A stretch of DNA of 64,000 nucleotides from Streptomyces sp. ISL-96. GTDB lineage: Bacteria > Actinomycetota > Actinomycetes > Streptomycetales > Streptomycetaceae. The first letter of the stretch is position 1, and the number at the start of each line of letters is the position of its first letter. The notes under the pieces were generated by a model. That model saw only the letters and a list, made by a program, of their open reading frames with translations. It was not told the origin of the DNA and ran no database searches. The DNA is taken from positions 1-64,000 of the forward strand of contig NZ_JAGGPA010000038.1 of the NCBI RefSeq assembly GCF_018614035.1. Reading direction: 5' to 3'. Shown piece by piece: positions 25,241 to 36,319 of the stretch. The translations under genes were made by a program, and so were the position numbers.

Positions 25241-25680
25241 ACGGGGGGAACCTCCAGGCGTGAATGAACCCGGCATTCCGCCGGGCTGGCTTCACATTGG
25301 TAACCCGCGACCCCGCCGGACCCAAAATGACCCATCTACTACCAAGAGCCGTATTAGCAGCATCAACTATTCGACTCTTGACGCAATCGCCCAGACACTC
25401 CAGAACTAGTGAAATAAGCCCACTTTGCCTGGTTTAATCCCACCTCAGACCGGCACAGAGAGGCCCGCCACCTAGGATTCCGTCCCCTCGTCCGCCCAGG
25501 CCCGAAGGTCCCCCGTCCAGCCACCCGAAAGTCCTCGCCCCGTCCTCGCCCCACACGCGAGAGGCCCACTACTGCGCCTCGTAGACCCCAAAACCCCTGT
25601 GCGCCTTGTCACCGCGGGGCCCCTCGATACGCTGATCCACATCCATCCACTGGACAGCACAGGCCCCCGGGGGACGGCAC
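25241..25680. other. AT-richer divergent intergenic region
   Basis: These 440 bp separate the M23 and NACHT genes. The stretch at about 25310-25440 is clearly richer in A+T than the surroundings, as expected for promoters. A hairpin CCCGGC-ATTCC-GCCGGG (25269-25285) falls in the M23 leader about 30 nt before its start. I looked for a c-di-AMP (ydaO) riboswitch, which precedes some Streptomyces wall hydrolase genes, and could not align one. No gene is supported here. Confidence 0.5.
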
Positions 25681-28600
25681 GTGGATCCCGCGGTAATCGG
25701 CACCCGCCTCGCATCGAGCGTGGCCGGACCACTGATCAGGAAGCTCTTCGTGGCGGAGGGCCCGGGCGCCGGCCTGGTGGACAAACCGGTCCGCCTCTCC
25801 GCTTACGTCTCCTTCAAGGGCGAGAAGCGCACCCTCACCCGTACGGACCTGGACAGGCTGTCCGCCGAGCTGTGCGGGCAGGCGCTGCGCACGGGACTGC
25901 GCACGGGCGAGCGGCCGGTATCCCCCGACGAGGAAGAGTCCGTCGTACGCGCCCTGGCCACGACGCTGCACTCCATGGGAGACCTCGCACTGAGCGACGT
26001 AGAGGCGGTCGAGATGGGCCACACGGAGCTCGCGCGTGTTCTGCGCCGGGCGAGCGACAGGCCCGAGCGCCACCTGTCGGCGGACGCGACGTACTTCTAC
26101 GAGCGCCTGCTCGACGCCACGTGCCTGCACATCGTCCACTTCTTCACCCAGCGCTCGACCTTCGTCGCGGCAACCCTGGTCGCGCAGAGCCGCCGCCAGG
26201 GCGAACTGATCGCCAAGGTCGACGCCCTCATCGCCCGCAGTCCGCTGCGGGGGACGGAGGACATTGCCTTCGAGCGCCGCTACCTGGCCCACATGGCGAA
26301 GAAGCACAGCAAGCTGACGATCTTCGGCATCGACCTGACCAATTCACCGGGGAAGTGGCCGCTGGACGCGGCCTATCTGAGCCTGGAGGCGACGGCGAGC
26401 AGCGGGGCGGGCACCGAGGCGATTGCCGGGGCGAATACCGGGGCAAATACCGGGGCGAGCACCAGGACCATGCCCGATCTGCGGGAGCCCTTCCCCGAGG
26501 AATGGATCACGCAGGGAAAGCCGGGCGACTGGGGCAACAGGTGGGACGGGCCGATCCACCCTGCCGTCTTCGCATCACGCCCCGCCGATCAGGCCCTCGC
26601 CGACCACGAGCGCGTTCTGCTGCGCGGCGAAGCCGGCTCCGGCAAGACAACACTGGTCCAGTGGCTGGCGGTCTCGGCGGCTCGCCAGGACGCCGACGAC
26701 CGCGACGACCGCGACGACCGCGACGACCAAGGTGACCGCGACCGCGGCGGCCGCATGGCGTACCTCTACAACCGCATCCCCTTCGTACTCCCCCTGCGCA
26801 CCCTGACCCGCCACGGCGAGCGCCTCCCCGCCCCCAAGGACTTCCTGGCCGCCGTCGGCTCCCCGCTGGCCGGGGAACAGCCCGCCGGCTGGGAGTCGCG
26901 CGTACTGGCGACGGGCCGCGCCCTCGTCCTGATCGACGGCATCGACGAGATCCCGGAAGCCGAGCGCTCCCGCACCCGCGCCTGGCTGAGCGACCTGATC
27001 GACGCCTGTCCCGGAAACCGCTGGCTGGTCACGTCCCGCCCCTCGGCCGTACGGGAGGACTGGCTGGCCGACGAGGACTTCACCGAACTGACGCTCTCCT
27101 CGATGAGCCCGGCCGACGTGGCGGCGTTCATCAAGCGCTGGCACGCGGCGGCCCGTACCGGCTCGGAGGACGAGGACGAGGACGCGGCTCTGGTCTCGTA
27201 CGAGCGCCAACTCCGGGCGGCGGTACGCGCCAAACCCGACCTGGGCCGCCTCGCCACCAACCCGCTGATGTGCGGCCTGATCTGCGCCCTGCACCGCGAC
27301 CGCCGGGGCTTCCTGCCCCTCGGTCGCAAGGACCTCTATACGGCGGCGCTCTCGATGCTGCTGGTACGCCGCGATCGCGAGCGCGACATGGGCGTACCGG
27401 AACTGCGCGAAGAGCCGCAGGTCCAGCTCCTCCAGCGCCTCGCGTACTGGCTGATCCGCAACGGCCGCACAGAAATGGACCGCGCACGAGCGGAAAGCAT
27501 CATCGCCGACACGCTTCCCGCCGTCCCGGAGGTGGCGGCGCTGGGCGACGCGAAGGCGGTCTTCGACCACTTCCTGCACCGGAGCGGTCTGCTCCGCCAA
27601 CCGGGCCCGGGAACGGTCGACTTCATCCACCGCACCTTCCAGGACTTCCTCGGCGCGCGCGCCGCCGTCGACGAGGGCGACTTCGGTGTCCTGGCCGGGC
27701 ACGCGGCGGACGACCAGTGGGAGGACGTCATCCGGATGTCGGTGGCTCACGCGCGCCCGCGAGAACGGGCGGAGTTCTTCACGGATCTGCTGGCCTACGG
27801 CGACAGACAGGCGGACGCTGCGGTACGGACCCGAGTCCACCTCCTCGCGGCAGTCTGCCTGGAAGACGCCGCCGAACTGTCCCCGGCCGTACGCCAGGAG
27901 GTCGAGCACCGCGCGGCAGCCCTGATCCCACCGGCGGACGCCCGCGCAGCCCGCGAGCTCGCGGCGGCGGGGCCTGTGATCCTGGACCTGCTGCCGGGTC
28001 CGGAGAGACTGGCCGAAGACCCGAATAGCGCCTCTACCGTCCATACCGCCGAGCTTGTGGTCATAGCCGCGTCCCATGTGGCATCGGATCGGGCCATCCC
28101 GTACCTGGCCCGATTCTGCGAGCACGAACGACGACAAGTCCGGGCTCAGCTCATCTGGTCCTGGGGCAAATTCGACACGAAGACGTACGCCGAAGAGGTC
28201 GTCGCCCATACCGACCCCACCGGCCTGGACTTCACCGTCACAACGGACGACCAGCTCGCGGCCCTGCGCGCACTCGGCACCCGACCGCGGCTGGACGCGA
28301 GAGGGGGCCTATCCGAGACTGCGCTGCGGGCGTACGCGGCCGAGGCCAGGCTCACCCACGCTCGCATCCGCGAGAACCCGTCCCTGCGACGTGTATCTTT
28401 CCTGCGCGGCCAGACCAGCCTCTCCAGCCTGGACATCTCCGACTGCCCGCAACTGACGGATCTCACCGGCATTGAAGGGCTCCCACTCCAGACCGTCGTC
28501 CTGGTCATGAACGGTGGCGCCGACCTCGGCCCCCTCGCATCGCTGGAGGGACTGAAACACCTCGGTCTCGCTGGACACGACACCGCCTGGTCCATGGCGG

Positions 28601-29094
28601 ATCTCCCCTCACCGGCATCCCTGACTCATCTGTACCTTCGCGAGGCAGCCCGCCCAGCAGGTGGCCTTCAGGGACTGTGCAGATACGGCGAGACGCTGGA
28701 CAGCCTCCACCTCGGCTCTCAGAGCAGCCCACAGGAGGCCGAGGAGTGGCAGGAGATCAGCCGATTGCCCAGGCTGCGCGACCTCGCGGCAACGGGAGAC
28801 TCCCTTGCGCGCGCGCCGCGTGACCTGATCTTGCCAGCGGTCTCTTGCTTGAACCTCTGCGGTGAACTCCCGCCTTCGTCACTCGAGAGAGTCCCGGAGC
28901 TGTTCCCCAACCTCGTGGACTTCACGCTTTCTTGGTCGCAGCAGAGAACCTTTGACGTCAGCTCGCTGGCGAGACTGCCGGAGCTGCGGTACATCAGGTT
29001 CCCCATTGGCACCCGCTCCGTGGATGGCCTCGACCGCCTACCTGAGAGCACCGAGGTGTACGGGTACTCAGGACCGATTGACCGGGGTCCGTGA
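25681..29094 (+). CDS. NACHT NTPase with C-terminal leucine-rich repeats (bacterial NLR-like)
   Basis: A 1137-residue STAND NTPase. Residues 1-75 form an N-terminal helical domain (IGTRLASSVAGPLIRKLF, then GPGAGLVDKPVRLS) that looks like the NNH type found on actinobacterial NACHT proteins. The NACHT domain has Walker A GEAGSGKTT (316-324), Walker B ALVLIDGIDEIPE (414-426) and sensor WLVTSRP (448-454). A helical region follows, including FIHRTFQDFLGARAA. The last 250 or so residues are irregular leucine-rich repeats (LSSLDISDCPQLTDL). Two in-frame tandem repeats occur, GANTGANTGAS (250-260) and DDRDDRDDRDDQ (339-350). The GTG at 25681 has GGGGGA upstream. Bacterial NACHT proteins are known antiphage factors; that role here is inferred. 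No other defence gene is coupled to it. Confidence 0.9.
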   Translation: MDPAVIGTRLASSVAGPLIRKLFVAEGPGAGLVDKPVRLSAYVSFKGEKRTLTRTDLDRLSAELCGQALRTGLRTGERPVSPDEEESVVRALATTLHSMGDLALSDVEAVEMGHTELARVLRRASDRPERHLSADATYFYERLLDATCLHIVHFFTQRSTFVAATLVAQSRRQGELIAKVDALIARSPLRGTEDIAFERRYLAHMAKKHSKLTIFGIDLTNSPGKWPLDAAYLSLEATASSGAGTEAIAGANTGANTGASTRTMPDLREPFPEEWITQGKPGDWGNRWDGPIHPAVFASRPADQALADHERVLLRGEAGSGKTTLVQWLAVSAARQDADDRDDRDDRDDQGDRDRGGRMAYLYNRIPFVLPLRTLTRHGERLPAPKDFLAAVGSPLAGEQPAGWESRVLATGRALVLIDGIDEIPEAERSRTRAWLSDLIDACPGNRWLVTSRPSAVREDWLADEDFTELTLSSMSPADVAAFIKRWHAAARTGSEDEDEDAALVSYERQLRAAVRAKPDLGRLATNPLMCGLICALHRDRRGFLPLGRKDLYTAALSMLLVRRDRERDMGVPELREEPQVQLLQRLAYWLIRNGRTEMDRARAESIIADTLPAVPEVAALGDAKAVFDHFLHRSGLLRQPGPGTVDFIHRTFQDFLGARAAVDEGDFGVLAGHAADDQWEDVIRMSVAHARPRERAEFFTDLLAYGDRQADAAVRTRVHLLAAVCLEDAAELSPAVRQEVEHRAAALIPPADARAARELAAAGPVILDLLPGPERLAEDPNSASTVHTAELVVIAASHVASDRAIPYLARFCEHERRQVRAQLIWSWGKFDTKTYAEEVVAHTDPTGLDFTVTTDDQLAALRALGTRPRLDARGGLSETALRAYAAEARLTHARIRENPSLRRVSFLRGQTSLSSLDISDCPQLTDLTGIEGLPLQTVVLVMNGGADLGPLASLEGLKHLGLAGHDTAWSMADLPSPASLTHLYLREAARPAGGLQGLCRYGETLDSLHLGSQSSPQEAEEWQEISRLPRLRDLAATGDSLARAPRDLILPAVSCLNLCGELPPSSLERVPELFPNLVDFTLSWSQQRTFDVSSLARLPELRYIRFPIGTRSVDGLDRLPESTEVYGYSGPIDRGP

Positions 29095-29143
29095 CCACAG
29101 ATCGCGTCTGGGGGTTTCGGGCCGTCCCGAGCGCTCGAGTGTC

Positions 29144-29236
29144 GGTGGGCCGGACCGGCGCGTCAAGGGCGCTCCTGCGTCGCGTCGCTACGCGATGTGC
29201 CTGCGGCCCACCCTTGACCCGCCGCCCCGGCCCACC
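29144..29236 (+). repeat. 93-bp hairpin element, copy 1
   Basis: Arms 29144-29169 and 29211-29236 pair at 23 of 26 positions (outer part GGTGGGCCGG, inner part GTCAAGGG). Inside is a small hairpin, GTCGC-TAC-GCGAT. The core after the left arm (CGCTCCTGCGTCGCGTCGC) is identical to copy 2 read on the other strand. The outer stem sequence differs from copy 2 yet still pairs with its own partner, which indicates selection for structure. Confidence 0.8.
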
Positions 29237-29587
29237 GCTGACGCTTATACGGGGACGGCCCAAAGAAAAACGCCCTGCACGGGGGCTCGGGGAGTAGCGC
29301 GGGTGGGTCGGTTCGGTGGCCGACGGCCGAGTGGGTGGGGCGCGGTCTGTTTAGGGGGCGGCGCGGCCCCAGTCTCGGCGACTGCGGCGACGGCCGCTGG
29401 TGCGACATCCCCATTCCCACGCACACAAGCACCCACGTGAGCGGCGGGTTGGCCGGTCGGGTCGACGTGCGGACTCGTGTCGGTGCGGGTGGGGCGCGGC
29501 AGTTGAATGGGGTGACTCGGGTGGCTGTGGCGTCCACCCGGACCGGTGGTCGGTTGGGCCGCAAGCAGGTTGCTGATGTGGGTGGGT
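29144..29587 (+). repeat. Left arm of the large inverted repeat
   Basis: Aligns with the reverse complement of 30297-30728, with several perfect blocks of 17-24 bp separated by diverged stretches. It begins with the 93-bp hairpin element and ends at GTTGCTGATGTGGGTGG. The arms are too diverged to be a recent duplication. Confidence 0.75.
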
Positions 29588-29968
29588 GGAAGGGTGCCCA
29601 GGAGTCGGCGGTCCTGCCGACGGCCCGGCCGGACGAGCAACTAGCTCGCAGGCCGGCCGACTCGACTCTCTCGGCGGGCCAGCGGAGCGGTTCCCGGCTC
29701 TCAGCCGGGCGGCATGGGACTAACCCAGCAGAAGACGAATAGGGGCACCCCATTTGCCCGGCTTATGGCAATTGGTAAGGGGCCACATGCGTCATGTGCT
29801 GGGTTCATCGCACGCCAGCAGCCCGGCATTCGCTTTGCCCGCCGCCCCATAATCCCACGGGCCCCAATTGCCGCAACTGTCTCAGCTGACTGAGTGGGCG
29901 ATACGTCGACACTGAGTTGCGGTCTCGGACCACGCGGCGGGCAAGCTCTCGTGGGGTTCGGTCGCGCG

Positions 29969-30290
29969 ACTAACCCCGTACTTGGCGAACCCCAACGCCC
30001 CTTCAGTCCCATCCGGTCTCAGCTGTGTCACTTCCCGTCGCCGTGGGAGTGTTTCGACCCACAGTCGGTGAGGGTGGTGAGGCCGGACAGGGTGGCCGAG
30101 ATGTCTCTTCCAACGCCGCCCGGCCCAAGTGACGCCTGAACTACGCCCCTTGGCGGGTTCAGTCGTTCCAGCAACACGGTTCCAGGCTCGGAATGCAACT
30201 AACCCAACACTTGATGAATCCCAACACCCCTCCGACCCCACCAGTCCCAGCTGTATCGCCTCCAGCCATCACGGGAGCGTTTCGGTTCTC
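29969..30290 (+). repeat. Direct repeats in the spacer
   Basis: Two alignable units of about 92 bp, 29969-30060 and 30198-30290, each start with ACTAACCC and continue through GAA(C/T)CCCAAC(G/A)CCCC to GGGAG(T/C)GTTTCG. A shorter third match (ACTAACCCAGCA) lies at about 29719. They are diverged and have no evident coding frame. Confidence 0.6.
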
Positions 30291-30296
30291 CACCAT

Positions 30297-30728
30297 CCAC
30301 CCACATCAGCAACGTGCTTGAGGTTCGGCCGACCACCGGCCGGGGTGGACGCCGAACCCGCCCGAGTCGCCCCATCGAACTGTCGCGACCCACCTGCCAC
30401 CACCAAGAGTCCGCAGGTCGACCGGACGGGCCAACCGACCGCCGTCGTGGGCGCGCGTGTGCGTGGGAATGGGGACGTCGCACCAACGGCCGTCCCCGCG
30501 GTCGCCGAGACTGGGGCCGCACCGCCCCCTCAACCTGCCGCGCCCCACCCACACACCCTCGGGCGGCAGCGACACAGCAGCCAATCGCCGGAGCTTCCCG
30601 TGGGCTCCCCCCGGGGGCCGCCCCCCAGAAGCATTGCGGCGGAGGGGCGACGGTCAAGGGTGAAGCGCAGCGCAATCGCCGCAGGCGACGCGACGCAGGA
30701 GCGCCCTTTACCGGCGGGCCTCCGCCGC
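30297..30728 (-). repeat. Right arm of the large inverted repeat
   Basis: Inverted counterpart of 29144-29587. Its outer end is the second 93-bp hairpin element; its inner end is CCACCCACATCAGCAAC at 30297-30313. It ends about 125 bp before the dacB-like start codon, so it may include that gene's promoter. Confidence 0.75.
30636..30728 (-). repeat. 93-bp hairpin element, copy 2
   Basis: Arms 30636-30660 and 30704-30728 pair at 21 of 25 positions (outer part GCGGCGGAGG). The inner hairpin, read on the minus strand, is GTCGCC-TGC-GGCGAT, one base pair longer than in copy 1. Same total length and core as copy 1, opposite orientation. Confidence 0.8.
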
Positions 30729-30853
30729 CACACTTACATGTGGCGGCCCCCACGCCAGAAGCAATCACCGCCCCGGGGCCGCCAACGCCCCACGACTCAC
30801 CCAACTGCTGGCATCCTTCCCCCCGCCGCCGCCGTCCGGGATGCTCCTGTGCC

Positions 30854-32533
30854 ATGAGTAGACCCGTGATCCGCGCCCAGCGCCGCACGCTCCCTACCCC
30901 TCGCACCCCCCGCGCCGTCGGCGCCCTCCGCGCCCCCCGAACTCGCCGCACTCGCCGCACAACCTCCATCGCCATCCTCGCCATCGCCCTCGCCTGCACA
31001 CTCACCTGGAGCTCAACCACCACCACCGTCGCCGGCCCCTCAGACACCGGCCTCAAGGGGGCCATCGACACGATCCTCACCGACTCCCGCCTCGACGGCG
31101 GTGCCGCCGGCGTCGTAGTCGCCGACGCGACCACCGGCGAAACGCTCTACCAGCGCGACGGCTCCGACCGCCTGATGCCCGCCTCCAACACCAAGCTGCC
31201 CACCTCCGTCGCAGCCATGGCCCTGCTCGGCCCCGACTACCGCTACCGGACGGACGCCCTCACCACCGGCAGCCGCAACGGCTCCGTACTCCGCGGTGAC
31301 CTCTACCTCCGCGGCACCGGCGACCCCACCACCCTCGCCGCGGACTACGACGAACTCGCCGCCCAGGTCGCCGACTCCGGCATCAAACGAATCACCGGCC
31401 GCCTGATCGCCGACGACACCCGCTTCGACACCCAGCGCCTCGGGCGCTCCTGGGCCGCCGACGACGAATCGTCGTACTACTCCGCTCAGATCTCTGCACT
31501 GACCGTCGCCCCGGACACCGACTACGACTCCGGCACCGTCATCGTCCAGGCCGCCCCAGGCGCCGAACCGGGCGCCGCTCCCGAGCTCACCCTCACCCCC
31601 CGCACCGACTACGTCGATCTCGACATGCGCGGCGCCACGACCGTCCCGGCCGGCCAGCCCAAGACCCTCACCATCGAACGCCTGCACGGCTCGAACACCA
31701 TCAGCATCACCGGAAACATCCCCCTCGGTGCGAACGCCACCAAGGAGTGGGTCACCGTCTGGGAGCCGACCGGCTACGCCGCCGCCGTCTTCGCCGACGC
31801 CCTGACCGCCCACGGCGTACGCATCACAGGCCCCACCCACCTCGGCCGCCCCACCCCCAAGAACGCCAAACCCCTCGCCACCCACACCTCCATGCCGCTC
31901 AAAGAGCTGATCCGTCCCTTCATGAAGCTCTCCAACAACATGCACGCGGAGGCCCTCACCAAGACCATCGGCTACGAGACGGCAGGCAAAGGCACCTGGA
32001 GCGCCGGCCTCGCCGGCATCTCCAACTACCTCAAGAAGGAAGGCATGAACACGGCGACCCTCCGCCAGGTCGACGGCTCCGGCCTCTCCCGCATGAACAA
32101 CATCCCGGCCGCCGAGTTCGCCAAACTCCTCCTCGCCGTACGCACCGCGCCCTGGTACGCCGACTGGTACGCGTCCCTCCCCGTGGCCTGCGCCCCGGAC
32201 CGCGCGACCGGCGGCACCCTCCGCTCCCGCATGTGCAAGACCCCCGCCGCCTTGAACGCCCGAGCCAAGACCGGCACCCTTACCGGCGCCTCCGCCCTCT
32301 CCGGATACGTCACGGACGCGGGCGGCCGCGAGCTGGTCTACAGCATCGTCCTCAACAACCACCTGGCCGCATCAATCAAGAGTGTTGAGGACGCGATCGT
32401 GACTACCCTCGCCTCCTCAACCAAGACCACCACCACCCTCGTACGTCCCACCACCCAACGCGCCGCCACGCCCACCACCGAGCCCACCGACACCACTCTC
32501 GAATGCTCCTGGCGCAAGCCGGCACTCTGCTGA
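30854..32533 (+). CDS. dacB: D-alanyl-D-alanine carboxypeptidase/endopeptidase (PBP4, S13 family)
   Basis: Class C low-molecular-mass penicillin-binding protein that trims or cleaves peptidoglycan peptides. The 559-residue preprotein has a long basic N-region and a signal helix (about residues 38-56, TSIAILAIALACTLTW). The active-site motifs are complete: S111-x-x-K114 (ASNTK), S360-N-N362 (SNNMHAE) and K472-T-G (AKTGTLTGAS), with the long S13 insertion between the first two. A Thr/Pro-rich tail ends in two cysteines (ECSWRKPALC). The ATG at 30854 was chosen since upstream codons belong to the repeat arm; no strong ribosome site is visible. It lies in the accessory island. Confidence 0.9.
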   Translation: MSRPVIRAQRRTLPTPRTPRAVGALRAPRTRRTRRTTSIAILAIALACTLTWSSTTTTVAGPSDTGLKGAIDTILTDSRLDGGAAGVVVADATTGETLYQRDGSDRLMPASNTKLPTSVAAMALLGPDYRYRTDALTTGSRNGSVLRGDLYLRGTGDPTTLAADYDELAAQVADSGIKRITGRLIADDTRFDTQRLGRSWAADDESSYYSAQISALTVAPDTDYDSGTVIVQAAPGAEPGAAPELTLTPRTDYVDLDMRGATTVPAGQPKTLTIERLHGSNTISITGNIPLGANATKEWVTVWEPTGYAAAVFADALTAHGVRITGPTHLGRPTPKNAKPLATHTSMPLKELIRPFMKLSNNMHAEALTKTIGYETAGKGTWSAGLAGISNYLKKEGMNTATLRQVDGSGLSRMNNIPAAEFAKLLLAVRTAPWYADWYASLPVACAPDRATGGTLRSRMCKTPAALNARAKTGTLTGASALSGYVTDAGGRELVYSIVLNNHLAASIKSVEDAIVTTLASSTKTTTTLVRPTTQRAATPTTEPTDTTLECSWRKPALC

Positions 32534-32631
32534 CACAGCGCACCGCCTTACTCGCTCATTCACTCACTCGTTCGGTGGAGTGACAGAAAACCCACGTACG
32601 TAAACGGCATGGATGCGCGAGCGTCTGCACC

Positions 32632-33708
32632 ATGAGCAAGAGCACCGACAGCAAAGCCCTGGTCCCCGCCCAGCCCGGAACCCTGCCGTCCTGGTACGGC
32701 GACCTGCTGGGCGAGGTCAAGGAGTCCGTCTCCAAAGCGCGCACCAGCGCTCGGCGAGCGGTCAACACCGAACTCATCCAGATGCACTGGGAGATCGGGC
32801 ACCACATCCTGGCCCGCCAGAAGGAGGAGGGCTGGGGCGCCAAGGTCGTCGACCGTCTCTCGGCCGATCTGAGGACGGCGTTCCCCAACCAGCGCGGCTT
32901 CTCCCGGCGCAATCTCATGTACATGCACCAGATGGCCCGGGCCTGGCCGGGGCCAATTGTGCAACAGCCCATTGCCCAATTGCCGTGGGGTCACATCGTC
33001 ACCCTCGTAACCCGCCTCAAGACCCGCTCCGAGCAGGACTTCTACGCGTCCAACGCCGTCCAACAAGGCTGTTCGCGCGACCGGCTGGAGCAGTCCATCT
33101 CCCAGCAGCTGCACCTCACGCAGGGCGCCGCCGACAACAACTTCTCCGCCACCATCCCCGACGGAGCCGCCGTACTCCAGGAGATCGCCAAGGACCCGTA
33201 CCGGCTCGACTTCCTCGGCCTCGACTCCCGCCACACCGAACGCGAACTCGAGGACGCGATCGTCGCCGACATCATCCGGTTCCTCACCGAACTCGGTTAC
33301 GGCTTCGCCTTCGTCGGCCGGCAGTATTCCGTCTTCATCGGCGGCGACGAGTTCCGGATCGATCTGCTCTTCTACCACCTCAAGCTGCACCGCTACGTGG
33401 TGATCGAACTCAAGACCACGGCAGCTCTCCCCGAGCACATCGGCAAGCTCAGTTTCTACACCAACGTCGTGGACAAGATGGTGCGCGACCCGGAGCGCGA
33501 CGACGAGACCCTCGGCTTCCTCGTCGTGGCCGAGCGCAACAAGGCAGTCATGCAGGCCGCTCTGGAGACCAGCAACCGCCCGCTCACCGTCAGCACGTAC
33601 TCCATGCTCCCGCCCTCGGCCAAGGCCCTGCTGCCCACCGAGGAAGACCTCGCCCGCGTCGTCCAGGGCGCCATCGACAGCAGCGGCAGCAGCAGCGGGC
33701 ATGCGTAA
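32632..33708 (+). CDS. YhcG/DUF1016 family PD-(D/E)XK nuclease-like protein
   Basis: A 358-residue protein with an N-terminal DUF1016 helical domain (about residues 20-165, with NTELIQMHWEIGHHIL and GFSRRNLMYMHQMARAW). A C-terminal PD-(D/E)XK fold follows: Asp244 in FRIDLLFYH and Glu259-x-Lys261 in VVIELKTT, the catalytic triad arrangement, with NFSATIPDG-like linker before it. Members are often found near restriction-modification and other defence genes; the biochemical role is unsettled. A Ser/Gly-rich tail ends the protein. It follows dacB by 98 bp and ends at a strong hairpin. With the NACHT gene it supports reading this island as defence-related. Confidence 0.88.
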   Translation: MSKSTDSKALVPAQPGTLPSWYGDLLGEVKESVSKARTSARRAVNTELIQMHWEIGHHILARQKEEGWGAKVVDRLSADLRTAFPNQRGFSRRNLMYMHQMARAWPGPIVQQPIAQLPWGHIVTLVTRLKTRSEQDFYASNAVQQGCSRDRLEQSISQQLHLTQGAADNNFSATIPDGAAVLQEIAKDPYRLDFLGLDSRHTERELEDAIVADIIRFLTELGYGFAFVGRQYSVFIGGDEFRIDLLFYHLKLHRYVVIELKTTAALPEHIGKLSFYTNVVDKMVRDPERDDETLGFLVVAERNKAVMQAALETSNRPLTVSTYSMLPPSAKALLPTEEDLARVVQGAIDSSGSSSGHA

Positions 33709-33709
33709 A

Positions 33710-33752
33710 GGGGCGGCCCCGGAAACCAACTGAATGGTTCCGGGGCCACCCC
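33710..33752. terminator. Strong bidirectional hairpin between yhcG-like gene and clpC
   Basis: Left arm GGGG-C-GGCCCCGGAAACC (33710-33727) pairs with GGTTCCGGGGCC-A-CCCC (33736-33752) with a single bulge and one internal mismatch. Flanking A/T residues on both sides (AAA before, TT after) suit termination in both directions between these convergent genes. Confidence 0.8.
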
Positions 33753-33790
33753 TTAGGCGCTTCAGGCGCTACACGCCGTCAAGGCGCTTG

Positions 33791-36319
<2,529 letters not shown>

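Larger units (their letters stand above)
29095..30853. other. 1.76-kb gene-free region built as a large imperfect inverted repeat
   Basis: No reading frame here looks like a protein: the open frames are Pro/Arg/Ala-rich, and in the two homologous arms the matching peptide segments fall in different frames. Arm 1 (29144-29587) and arm 2 (30297-30728) are inverted copies. Perfect matches include 29165-29188 with 30685-30708, 29363-29382 with 30501-30520, and 29569-29585 with 30297-30313. Each arm ends in a 93-bp hairpin element. The spacer carries direct repeats and a small hairpin (CCCGGCT-CTC-AGCCGGG, 29693-29709). Confidence 0.8.

Noticed and set aside
25241..25480. Possible c-di-AMP (ydaO) riboswitch before the M23 peptidase gene.
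   Set aside because: Such riboswitches precede some Streptomyces wall hydrolases, but I could not align the conserved motif blocks; only a simple hairpin is present.
26695..26730. Short tandem repeats as a CRISPR-like array.
   Set aside because: Units are 9 bp, contiguous, without spacers, and lie in frame within the NACHT gene.
29144..30728. Retron or diversity-generating retroelement.
   Set aside because: No reverse transcriptase gene is present within or beside the repeats; the structures alone do not support it.
29163..30857. Several open frames on both strands in the repeat region, some over 100 codons.
   Set aside because: They are Pro/Arg/Ala-rich with no domain. Homologous stretches of the two arms fall in different frames, so no protein is conserved; GC bias alone opens such frames.
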